64,000 bases of DNA from Gordionus sp. m RMFG-2023 (Eukaryota > Nematomorpha > Gordioida > Chordodea > Parachordodidae). Positions 1 to 11,075 of this stretch are shown piece after piece (the stretch's first letter is position 1; every line of letters begins with the position of its first letter). Below the pieces are notes generated by a model that was given only the letters and a program-made list of their open reading frames with translations, was not told the origin of the DNA and ran no database searches. The stretch is from NCBI RefSeq assembly GCF_954871325.1, contig NC_088776.1, positions 23,298,508 through 23,362,507 on the forward strand. The letters are read 5' to 3'. Made by a program: the position numbers and the translations under genes.

Positions 1-602
1 GACAAAAAAAACAATGTCTAGAGAATGGATCCACCTGCTTATTACAGACAGCACAGGTGCAGAAGGGATAAGGCAACCAATCTTATGGCCAACGGTAATT
101 TGAAACTCATCGTTTGTGAGTAACGTTTCCTTTTTTCCACTCGGAATCGCGTCTAGCCATTCATGGCCGTTAGAATTTTCTGCGTTTCTGAGTAGTTGCA
201 GGTTAGTTAGATCGGGACACAAAGTTCAAATGCACATTGAATCATGGGGCCCAGAAAGCTCTTTAGATGACTGGAAACTAGCTGCTCGGATCCTTTGAGA
301 ACTAGAGTGAGCCAAGATTGTTTGGATGAAGTTATAGGGGATCGTTCAACTCAATAGGCGAGGAGATCAAGTCGTTAAAGGATATCAGTGACGAAAGAAA
401 ACAGGCAATTGCCATCAATGAGGGGGGTGATAATCCAAGTCCTCCCCGGAAAGCAGGCATAGAGACAAAGGACCAATTAAATTCGGAAAACTTTAGGACT
501 AAAAGGGATTCGATCAAGTGTTTAAATTTTAATTCGAAGGAATTCAGGAGGGAAACATATTGGAAAAAAAAAATTATCATTATAATTATATTACATATAA
601 TA
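1..602 (+). other. GC-richer coding-like block, unidentified
   Basis: The first 600 bases are clearly less AT-rich than what follows. On the + strand they hold an open stretch at 116-298 (60 codons from ATG) and another at 330-602. The second reads SYRGSFNSIGEEIKSLKD at its start, is charged and serine/asparagine-rich in the middle, and ends in a short isoleucine-rich tail (YWKKKIIIIIIL). An AG at 336-337 could be a splice acceptor. I do not recognise a family. It may be the end of a host gene lying mostly outside the window, or a mobile-element fragment. Base composition is the only real argument that it is coding. Confidence 0.3.
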
Positions 603-3600
603 TAATACTACATTTTAAATAGGAAATCTTTTATAAATGAAAATCGTAAATAACATGTTTTATATATAATATTATTTTTAACATAATCTTTAAAATAAAT
701 AAAAGTTTAAAATATATTTAAAAAAAATTTTTTAAATTTTTTAAAAAATGTTTGGACCTTAAACTCTAAATTTTAAAATAGAGTTCGGGTGGGTTCAGAG
801 AAGAGGTTTCGCGAAGGTTAGGGTTCGAGATTTGGGTTTGGGTTCTCAGTCCAGATCAAAATCTATGCCAATGCTCAAAATTTAAGTTGGATATTGCTTA
901 ATAATTCTAAAATAAGAATAAGCTTTTTTCATATTATTTTTATCATGCCATAATTTATTTATATTAATTGACCCCTAAATATAAACTCCTGCACTTCTTC
1001 CTCGTTCCTTTTCTTGATAAAAACTCTAGAATGATATAAAATAAGTTCTTGCAATCTTTTTTTTCCACGAACTTAAGCGTTCCCCTTATCCTTTTCATTT
1101 TAGAATAGTTCATATTCTCCTTATAATTTCCACAATCTTATCACTTTGCGTTTGCACCAATTATCCAAATTATTTAGCTGCTGCTATGTAAATCTTCAAG
1201 TCCCTAAACTTGGAGGCTAGCGACTCAGTCAAAAGCGGACTCGAACCACAAAAAAAACTTAAGCAGGGTTAACACAGGGATAAAATTTAAAGAAAAACGG
1301 GCCAATGGGTGGTTTAGGCTTAAAAATAAATAATGAAACATAGAGCCTTGCAAGTAGACCGTTGGACTGGGGTCACAAATTTTAAAAAACCTAAGCAGGG
1401 CAAATCTAGGGATTAAAATTTAAAAAAACTGGGCCTGACAAGTTAGCTTTAAAAAAATAGAAATAATGTTTTCTCTTCTTTTATTAAAATAATGATAAAA
1501 GTTTATCTGGAATTAGGAATTTAATAATTTTCATTTTATACCTTTATAAAAATGCGTTTACTCTACATGAATTAAACATTTCAGGCCAGTATCAAGCCAA
1601 AAAAATAAAAACTTGTGCCGGACTGGGCTTAATAATAAAAAATTCATTTCTAGTTATCTTTTCCCTTATATATCACTAAGAAACGTCATCACCTCAATCA
1701 ACGCTAGAAAACTGCCTGCTAACTCTACCATAGAATTTTCCAAAATTAATTAAAACAAAATAATACAATACTCCTTCTCTTTATACTCTTTCCTTATGTA
1801 AAAACTATTTATATTGTCGATATAGTTCTGTTCTAACCTATAATCTACCTCTTTCCAATTATTCCGTTCAACTTAAACCATTTAAATACATAGCTTGGAA
1901 ATGTAGGTTCATAATTATCGCACTCATCAACTTGTCCCTTAATGCTGAAAAATCACCTAACTCAAAGTTGCCACAAGGTAGTTAGCAAAATAAGAAAATT
2001 TTAAACAAATTAAATATATAAAAAAATACTTTAATCATTTTAAAAAATTAAATTTTTTTCATATTTTATAATATGAGACTCGATAACACTGGCTATAGTT
2101 CTGATCCTTTTATAATTTCGTTATATATATGGCATCTTTGAAAAAGTGATACAAAATAAGATAAATTGTTAGTGAATCAAAAACAATTAATAATAATAGT
2201 TGATTTTTTTCCATCATGCTCAAAGATTTAGCGATTGTTTAGTAAATTAATACATACAGTATGCTTTTACACTTAGAAGTAAAAAAGTCAAACGTCGATC
2301 GCATATGAATTATTGTCTTTGAGAACTTCTGTTTTTCAATTTTTTTTATATATAATTTATATCAAATTAAGAAAAAATTAGATTAAAAAAATTAAATGCT
2401 ATAGCATTGTTTATTCGTAGATTTTTTCGGATATTTTCACACACTTTTTTTAAAATGAAGAAATTTTGAGATGATTGGGACTTATTCATTTAGAAGAAAT
2501 AATAGCAAATTTTCTTCTAGATATCAATAAAAACTCAAAATTTTGATAATATTTTCCATGGGAAGGCCATTTTGTTTAAGCTAGTAGTGATGAACGGTTT
2601 GATTTTTTAAAACGGCTAACCCAATATTTTAGATAAAAAATATCAAGCAAGCCTGGAAATTTTTTTCATAGATGGTAGAAAGGTTTGGAAATCTATTAAC
2701 AAAATCTCAAAGCATAACATAATTTTAGCCATATTAATCTAAAATCGGATTAATCGGAGATGTTTGCTGTTTAACAATACTAGTCTACGCCAATAATCAT
2801 ATCTCATTCGATCAATATGAATAAAACTACCTTTTTAAATAGTCTTTTTCACCATATATTATAAATATTAAATAAATTAACGTATTTTAATGTGATCGCT
2901 TTCAAAAATTATTTTACTGTTTCAGTACACAATAACTACAAAATTTTCTCCAGATTTTCTTCATAGAGTAGCGTATTTGAAAACGAGTACAAAACGCAGG
3001 AGTAAATACATATGACGTACACTAATTTTTGCGGGGGAGGGGGGGGTGGTGGTTTGGTGTACAGAATTATATATAGTATGGAGAAAAATTAATCGATTTT
3101 TTTTATGTTAAAGAATAATTCGATTTTATAATAGTTTATCTCCTAATATTTATTTGTGAATTAATTGGATACTATTAATTTCATGGAAATTATAATATTT
3201 AATAAAATAAATATAAAATAACCTGTTTACTGCCAAAATAATAACAGAAATATTAATTTTTTTAGATTTGTAAAGATTTTTTATACAATTGTGTTAAGGT
3301 GCATGTGATTTACAATGATTAAATCCTTCATTTCAAACATATATATAAAAAACATTCGATATATTGTGTAATAGAAAATTTAGATTAGAGTCCTGCGAAT
3401 AAAAAAGACATTGATCTCAGCCCTGTCCTATTTTTCCGATTTTCCACACTCCAATTTTTATTCCTGAGCTCGGACCAGCCTGCCATAAAAATTTCAATTG
3501 AAACATTTCAATTAAATATTATATTTATAAAATAAAATAAAATGAGATTAAAATAATTAATTGTTTTGTCCTATTAGAATATTCAAATTATTGATTTAAT

Positions 3601-6456
3601 ATTATCATTATTTTATTTTGAAATTCTTAAATTCACTTGAATTAAATTCCAATTATATATTTGTTTTAATAAAACAGGAGATAACTAATTTTATTATTTA
3701 GACACTGTTGTAATATTCAAATCTACTTTTAAACAAAATCAAGAAAGATGAAAGAAATGTTTTATACAAATTATTATATTATTTAAGTTCAGACGATATA
3801 AATGAATATTATAGAAAAGGATATATAATTGAGGATATTTTTACTTGTTACGATTTTTTATGATTTTTCGCACAGAATTTTAATCTTTTATTTTTAATAT
3901 TTGATAATTAGTATTTAAGGTTAGGAATAAAACTTTAAAATCTTAAAATATTTTATCGAATACAACAATTGATTTTCGCACTCTAATAGACACTAGTTCC
4001 GTTTTTAAATTTTTTAAGCCCGTCTCGATCATATTTTATGTCCGAGTCCGAACAAATTCTTTTTCGTGGGAGGGGGGATTCGCACTGACTTATAGAGCTT
4101 TAGATTGAAAACAATTATATTCCAAAGGGTTATTTATTAAATGTTAAAATTAATGAGACTTCATTACCATAATATCCAGGATTTTAATAATGGGAGGGCT
4201 TTTGGTTAACCTTTTCTCATAAATTTATTGGAGGGTTTTAGGCTCTCTTTTCGTAATGATTTCCTAATTCTTTATACTTTTCAAAAAAATTCTTAATTTC
4301 CACTTTCTTTTGATAAATTGTATTTTCTTTTAAATTTTTTTCGGATCGGAGCGAGCCATTTCTGAAAAATAGAATACGGTTCGGATCAGATTCAGATCTT
4401 TGAAAAAATAATTGGATCAGATAGATCTTGCAAAAAAATGGATCGGACCAGAGGTGAAAAATTAGGCGATGTAGTGCTTTAATCCATATAATACAGATGA
4501 TAACTTATATCTTTATAAATAAATGATATAAATATTAATATATTTAACAAGCAATTAAAATATATTAATCCCCCCCCCCCTCCTCCCCTCATCCATCAGT
4601 TAAAAAATCTAGACACAATATATGGTAGGTAGAACAATGTCACACTCTCTTCAAAAACAATGTCACTTTTTGTAATTTCATAATGTCCTTTTTCGATATT
4701 AATAAGATCAGAGGACATATTTTTGAAAAAAGTTGCTATGTATTTGAAAAAGGATACTATCTGACTAAAAAACTAGATATTATTAAATCGTTATACAATA
4801 ATTTTAATAATAAATTAAGAGAAATTTTTGTTTGTTGAAAATTAGTTAATTATATCATTGATTTTTAAATCTTTTACAACTAGTCTCAAGAAAGATTGAA
4901 GGATGCTGTTATTTGATTGTTTGATAGTATTAATAATAACTTTGTTTTATTACCTTTATCCTAAACAATGTTCAGGTTATCATTATGTTGCAAATAATTT
5001 AATTATATCTAATATAATACTAATAATAAATAATTATTAATGATAATTAATAATGACTAGAATTAATATTAGTTCAAACTTAATATTAAGTGTGCTTTCT
5101 TCTCTCTCTAACTCTGTTACACGTATTTTAGATTAAACATTAATGGGGGTTCCCTGATACAAATTTATGAACTTTTCCGGGCCTAATCATATATTTCTTG
5201 ACAGTCAATTTAGCCCTGACGTATAACATATATGTATTCTATTAAATTTATATTTTAAATATTTTCGATTGTATTTGGTATTTATTTAAAGGTAACGATA
5301 GAATAAAATTCTTATTCCAAATGACAGTTTTCAATAAGTTATAATTACACATACCTTTTCCAAAAAATTAAGTAACATTGTTATTAAAAATAAGTAAGCG
5401 TTACTTTTTTTTACTTTACTCAAAAGAATATAACGTTATTACTGTTGAAAATATGATAATTTTAATTTGCTTAAAATAATAGAAGTTCTGCATTCCCTTT
5501 ATATATGCACACATGTTGCTAATATATTTTAAATAAACTTTGTTTTTATAAAAACTAATCTGATAAACCCTAACCCTGCCGATTAATTATTTTGGAAATC
5601 AAAGGCACCGTCCATATAGCAATTTACTAAGCAACAACCAAATTTTATTAATTCATTTATCAATATAAACTAATCCTAACCCATATCCCTAATAATTTAC
5701 AAAACGACAAAACGAATTTTCATTTATGTCTCAGCCTATCATAATCAACCCCCTCCCCCCTTCACCCTAATATTCTTAAGTTACTTACTCGGTCTAATAA
5801 AAAATTTATTTCATTAACAAAAAAATAATAAAATGTAACTCTTATTAATTCGAGTAACATCTACTTTTTAATCCATTTTTAATAGTATAATAGAGCAATC
5901 TAAGCATATAGAATTATGTTTTTACCAATATTTATATTACATCACCAAATGTTTTTTTAATATGACGAATGCCATGCTTGGAGGGTTACAAGATCGTTAA
6001 TTTTTATTGTTAGATTTTGCTTAAAATAAGGCCAAAATATTTTAGAATTTTCCAAATAAAATAATGCAATTGCTCTGACTCTGATAAATTGCCAATTGCT
6101 TACTTTAGGTAGAAGGATTCATCACGATTTCCATTTATTTCGCCTAGTTTTTATGTGATAAATTTTAAGAATTCCTCACCTAAGACACAGGGTATTGATA
6201 ACAAACGAGATAAATTACATTTGCCCTTTCCGCATGAATTTAAAAAAATAACCAACAAGGACATTGGTGACCTTTTTTATATTACTACACCTATATGCAA
6301 TAAAAGAACCTTAGTTTAATTATGAGATAGATATAAAGATTGTATACTTAAATAGATGAAAATATAACATAAATCAAATAAAAAAATTACCAAACAAATA
6401 ATAAAATAATATGGAATAATAAGTTATTCTTTTTATGAAAAAATAAAATAATAAAT
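603..6456. other. Gene-poor AT-rich stretch
   Basis: No gene is recognisable on either strand. Small islands of higher GC at about 1200-1460, 3390-3480, 4015-4060 and 4330-4450 carry words such as CGGATCGGA and CGGGCC, which resemble the GC-rich terminal segments of hAT-type elements found elsewhere in the window, and are probably eroded ends. Two imperfect direct copies of about 65 bp lie near 1257-1325 and 1387-1455. There is a C-rich tract near 4570 and a G-rich tract near 3033. Confidence 0.5.
2585..2782. mobile_element. hAT-type MITE, degraded copy
   Basis: A 198-bp non-coding element. It starts TAGTGATGAACGG and ends with the complement of TAGTATTGTTAAAC. It is the most diverged of three relatives; the others are at 8360-8570 and 58009-58225, which share the terminal consensus TAGTGTTGTTAAACGGCTC and AAAACGGCTAAC-like subterminal words. 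No convincing target duplication remains, so this copy looks oldest. Confidence 0.6.
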
Positions 6457-6464
6457 CCGTCAAA

Positions 6465-7884
6465 TAGTGAAGGTCAAAGTATCGGTCTTAGATCGGGACC
6501 AGACCGATTGCCGGACCGATCTTTTTTTGAGGACCGTGGTCCAGACCGGTCTTTTATTAATATTTAAGTTTGCCTTACTATTCAATTAATATAATTTTTT
6601 GCATATTTTATTTTATAATATTTTTCTAGAGGAGTTATTTTAGATTTTGTTAATTTATATTTAAAATATGAAAACCATAAGTTTGTCCAAGAAACATTTT
6701 ACTTGTCCCAATAAAAAACATAGAGTATGTGTTCACTGTAGTACCAAATTTAATGTATCGTCAGCAACAATTAACAAAATTATTGTTTATAATTTTTTAA
6801 GCAATAAATTAATCAAAATAAGCAGTATTATTATTAAAATATTTTGGTTATTATTTATATAGTTCTATTTTTTCTTAAGAAACTGTCTGAATAATTCATT
6901 GTCAAAATAACTTAACCTTATTCTTAATAAAATAATTAGGTACCTTAAGCAAACGTCTGATAAAATATATACTTCAAATGATGAAAATGAAACTATCTCA
7001 AAAACACAATCTACTCTTAATTTTAATATGCCCTCCACAAGCACAAAATTACTTTCTTCAATACCATTGGATAAATTCCAAACTGAACATATGAATAATA
7101 ATAAAATGGGTAATAATGGACTGTCTGCCAATGAAGACTTTTGAAAGTTTAGGTCTTCATAATTTAATCAAATATTTAAACTCAACTGCTACAATTTGGT
7201 CTAAAAACAAAGTTAAAAATTTTTATACAGCTAATTTTGAGAAACTAAGAAATTAAAAGATATTTTAAATAAAAATAGTTCTTTAATAAGCTTTGCCACA
7301 GATATGTGGAGCAGTATAAATAAAATTTCATTCATAGCCATTACTACACACTATTGATTCTTCTTTTACATTAAAAAATATTTTACTTGATATAAATCAC
7401 ATCCAATTTCCTCTTACTTCTGAAGAAATATCCTTAGCTATAAAAGAAGAAATTGATGTATATCAATTGGAGGAGAATATACTGGCCTGTATTACAGATA
7501 ATGCCAATAACATCCTAAAAAGCATGGATATTTTGCAGAATATTTATAAGGAACAAAAATTTAATGTCCCTCTTCTAATTCCTTCTATGGTAGTTCTACA
7601 AACAAAGACATTAGCATTTATTTAAATTAAATATTTGTATTAATTATTATATTATTCATAATTAATTTTATATTGTTTATATAATACTCTTATATTTAAT
7701 AAAATGATAAAACAGATTAAATTAGGTTAAAAAAAAAATGTTTTTAAACAAATAAAAAGACCGGCCCTGGACAGGTCTTTTTACTTAGGACCAAGGTCTG
7801 GATTAATTTTTTTCTTAAGGACCGTGGTCCGGTTCGAGGGTATCGGCCCAGTTCGAACCAAAGACCGGACCGTGACCTTCACTA
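6465..7884 (+). mobile_element. Internally deleted hAT transposon (TAGTGAAGGTCA ends)
   Basis: A 1420-bp element with terminal inverted repeats TAGTGAAGGTCA. It is flanked by an 8-bp target duplication, CCGTCAAA at 6457-6464 and CCGTCAAG at 7885-7892 (7 of 8 match). Subterminal segments are rich in GACCGG and GGACCGTGGTCC words. Inside on the + strand are a zinc-finger-like piece (6668-6862, with CVHCSTKF) and a transposase piece. The latter begins near 7260 with FATDMWSSINKISFIAITTHY and continues after a frame change as IDSSFTLKNILL through ITDNANNI, the catalytic part of the hAT RNase H fold. The C-terminal dimerisation region is absent, so the copy cannot encode a working transposase. A truncated relative lies near 51990-52170. 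Confidence 0.85.
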
Positions 7885-7892
7885 CCGTCAAG

Positions 7893-8351
7893 ATATAATG
7901 AACTCGCAGTTATTGGTAGCTATAGACCTTTCTTAAAACACTTACAGGTCTTATTTCTTAATTCTCTATAGAAAAGCTAACTAAACACTTTTTTACTGTT
8001 TTTTTAAATATAGATTTGAAATAAGGCGATAATATCTTAAATATACGCTTAAAGTTGTTTTTTTAGTTCATGGAGATAACTTTATCATCTAAAAACTATG
8101 TCTAAAAACCCCGATTTTATTTTGTAAAACATCAATCTCTTTGAAAGTGTGTTTAAAATGCTTTATAATATGATTTTAATAATAGTGAGGGCTTGGGGCT
8201 GCTTGTTTTAAATATTTTATGCTTTCATTCCTTGAATAGATTAGGTCTATTTAAAAAAGAATACAAATCTAAATGTGGAACAAATTATTCATAGGTCTGG
8301 CTTATATTGTTATTGGTGGAATACTAATAATATATTGATATTATTCCCATC
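7893..8351. other. AT-rich spacer, nothing recognised
   Basis: Between the hAT element and the MITE upstream of the vWA gene I see no coding sequence, repeat or RNA gene. Confidence 0.4.
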
Positions 8352-8359
8352 CCTACAGA

Positions 8360-8570
8360 TAGTTTAAACGGCTCGATTTGAACCGATTTTAAACAAAAGG
8401 CCCAATTTTTATCCAAAAATATATTACACGTGCTTGAAGATTTTGCTCATATATGGCACAAAGGTTTGGATATTTATTTGTGAAATTTCTAGGCTTAGGC
8501 AATATTTTGCTAAAATATTGAGTTAAATGTTTTTAAAAATCGGTACAAATAGAGTCGTTTAACAACACTA
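8360..8570. mobile_element. hAT-type MITE with perfect target duplication
   Basis: A 211-bp non-coding element starting TAGTTTAAACGGCTC and ending GTCGTTTAACAACACTA. It is flanked by the perfect 8-bp duplication CCTACAGA at 8352-8359 and 8571-8578, the hAT signature. It shares ends and an internal AAGATTTTGCTCATA segment with the copy at 58009-58225. It ends 64 bp before the predicted start codon of the vWA gene, so it may lie in that gene's promoter or 5' leader. Confidence 0.88.
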
Positions 8571-8634
8571 CCTACAGAATCAGCTTTCATTAAATTTGTC
8601 CAAAATTTTTATATAAATTAAATTATCATTTTTA

Positions 8635-10290
8635 ATGAGAATAATATTAATAAAAAACATATTTTTTTGCTTTTATCGATTAGCTATTGATTACAAGACA
8701 ATACAAGCTCAATCCTTCAATTTTGAAAACATTAGTAAGCCATTTCCCCGAGCTTTGAATAAAAATGTATCTCCTAAAATTGTGATTATTGTTTTAGATG
8801 TTAGCTCCAAGGTAGGTGAGACATACTTTCAATGTATGCTTGAAGTTTTAAATGTAAGTAATATTTATTTATAGTATTAATTTCCAAAACTAAATAAAAA
8901 TAGGAAGCATTAATTATTATAAATCAACAAAACCTAATTTCTTCTATGGGAACCAAAATCGGAATTGTACGCTTTTCAGGAAAGGCCACCATTTTATTAC
9001 CATTCGAGATAGGAATAAATCTTACTTCGGTCACGAACTTTATTAAAACCATTTCTTTTACAGGTTTGATATAAATTTATTTACACCAATACTTTTTATA
9101 TACTTTAAAAATTTGAAATCTATCAGTGACTGAACCTTATTTGGCGGGAAAAAAAGATTCAAACTAAAAATCTATTCTTATAATTAATTTTAAAATATGT
9201 GAAATTTTGGATCATTCATTTATCCATGAAGAATAAATTTTTTTTAATTTAAATGCCGAAATGCATTTATACCATTTTTTGGGGCCGATCTTTTCTGATT
9301 AGATTTATAGATTTCAAAGTTGATATTTGGCTGATCACTGATATTGGCTCATCCAACACCAATATATTATTTTTAGTTGTTTTAATAAATATTTTTTTAG
9401 CACTATTATATTTCATTTTATTATATCCAAAGAAGCCAGTATATATATCCGTCCTCGTATAAATCGAGTCGCAAAATCGTAGAATTTAAAAAATCCGAGC
9501 AAGGCCTATTCAAGAAAAATTAATTGGTAAGTGGTTAGCTATTGAACCATTATTATAATTTTTTATTTTATTTGATAATTTCCTGAAACCAACCTCTGCT
9601 TAAAATTAAAGGATCATAGAGATATGGGAGGTTAATATTTTAAATGGTTCAATAGCTATTCACTTAACATCAATTTACAAAATACAGTCAAAATTACATA
9701 AAATAATAAAATTTAAAAAAGGACCAAAATGGGCTTAAAGATAACTTTGGCTAGGCCTAAAATCATAATTTTATTTTTAAATACGAATCTATCCTAAAAA
9801 TTGGATCTTTGTAAATCTTTGTTAGATTATAATGAAATTTTAATTAAGATTTTACTTCAATTGAGTAGATTATAGGGAAAAAACTTATTCATTAATACCC
9901 TCAATTGTTTATTTTATATTTTATTCTAAAGGAGGAGACAACAGATTGGACAGAGGGTTAGATTTGGCTAATAAAATGTTGACAAGAGGTGGTAGATATG
10001 GAATAGACAGAATTGTTTTGTTATTATCTGATGGTATATCCACAGAAGACCCTATTCCACTTGCAGACACTATGAAGTCAACGAGTTTGCAATTATAAAT
10101 ATATATGATAATAAAATATATATTAGATACAGAGATTTTTTCAATTCCAATTTCAGACACTACTGATGATATTATCTTAGAATCAATAGCTAGTGATCCG
10201 ATAAGTATTCATCTTGTTAAAAATAAGTGTACAAATACACTCTATAGCAAATCAGAGATTCCTTTAAATGATACAAGAATTATTTATTAA
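8635..10290 (+). CDS. Small single vWA-domain protein, four exons
   Basis: Exons 8635-8853, 8904-9063, 9932-10084 and 10127-10290 join in phase through GT-AG introns of 50, 868 and 42 bp into about 231 codons ending at a TAA. The product is one von Willebrand factor A domain. In order: strand 1 with the metal-site loop (VIIVLDVSSKVGET), KIGIVRFSGKATILLPF, the GG-turn (FTGGDNRLDRGLDLANKM), RIVLLLSDGIST, then TEIFSIPISDTTDDIILESI and ASDPISIHL. The order and spacing match matrilin/collagen-type vWA modules, which bind protein ligands. The metal-site set is degenerate: DxSxS reads DVSSK, and the usual threonine after GG is lacking. The 42-bp intron is required, because reading through it meets a stop. 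The N-terminus (MRIILIKNIFFCFYR) could be a weak signal peptide, but an AG just before 8685 could instead be an acceptor, with further exons upstream. Confidence 0.85.
9523..9674. repeat. Small inverted-repeat element in vWA intron 2
   Basis: Arms of about 35 bp at 9523-9557 and 9640-9674 share TAGCTATTGAACCAT in opposite orientation around an 80-bp loop. It looks like a tiny MITE or fold-back element inside the only long intron (868 bp) of the vWA gene. No target duplication was identified. Confidence 0.5.
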
Positions 10291-10610
10291 AGATAATACG
10301 ACTTACAAAGTTAAACAAATATTTTTGTTTAGATAAATGATTTAATATAATAATTATATAAATTTTTTATCCTATTATAATGTACTATAGTGGTATCTTT
10401 CTTGAGATAGAAAAATTTGCTATAATATAAAAATTAATTGATGATTAAAATCAATATTAGATTAAAAACCGGGTGTATATTTGCGGTAAGAGTTGATTGG
10501 AAAAGAAACTAGATTTATAAAATATAATATTTCAAATTAAATATATGAATGGTTTCCTATATTGGAGTAAGAGAAATTCATTACCACAAAAATAGATAGT
10601 TAGAGATGGT
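10291..10610. other. AT-rich downstream spacer of the vWA gene
   Basis: This follows the vWA stop codon. No other gene or repeat is visible. Confidence 0.4.
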
Positions 10611-11075
10611 TAGAGGTCTACAAGAACTGGCCAGAGGCAGCCCGGCTTGAGCCTCGGGCTGTCTGACTCGGATATTAAAGACTTCTTTTTTTCTGGTGGT
10701 CGGACTCAAGTTAGGCTGTATGAGGTAGCCCAACTCGACCAGAATATAAAATGTTAGAAATATATACTGAATAATCATTTTATTTCAGTGAAATGTCAAT
10801 CAGAAACACATTTTATTTTTAATTTAACATATGTCATTTATTCATTTACGTAATTTATATTCCAAAATTAATAATAGCATACCTTTTCTATTTTTTTTTC
10901 ATTAGATATTATAATACTCAAACTCAAATTCCAAAATAATTTTAATAAAGTCAGGTTCGGGTTGAGCTGGAACAAAATATTTATGTTTGGCCTAGGTCGG
11001 GCTTAGAGAGCAAAAATTTTTTTAAGTCGGGCTTGGGTCGGGTTTGGGCTGGAAAAAATTATTTTGCAGGGCTCA
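10611..11075. mobile_element. Non-coding hAT-like element with GC-rich subterminal repeats
   Basis: About 465 bp whose two ends are rich in GGGTCGGGCTT/GCCCGGCTT words within otherwise AT-rich DNA. The left end (TAGAGGTCTACAA) and the complement of the right end (TGAGCCCTGCAAAA) resemble each other and the end CAGAGCCCTGCAAA of the element at 49438. Exact boundaries and a target duplication are uncertain. Confidence 0.5.

Noticed and set aside
9253-9462. 69-codon frame with hydrophobic stretches
   Set aside because: Lies wholly within intron 2 of the vWA gene; AT-driven hydrophobicity, no family.
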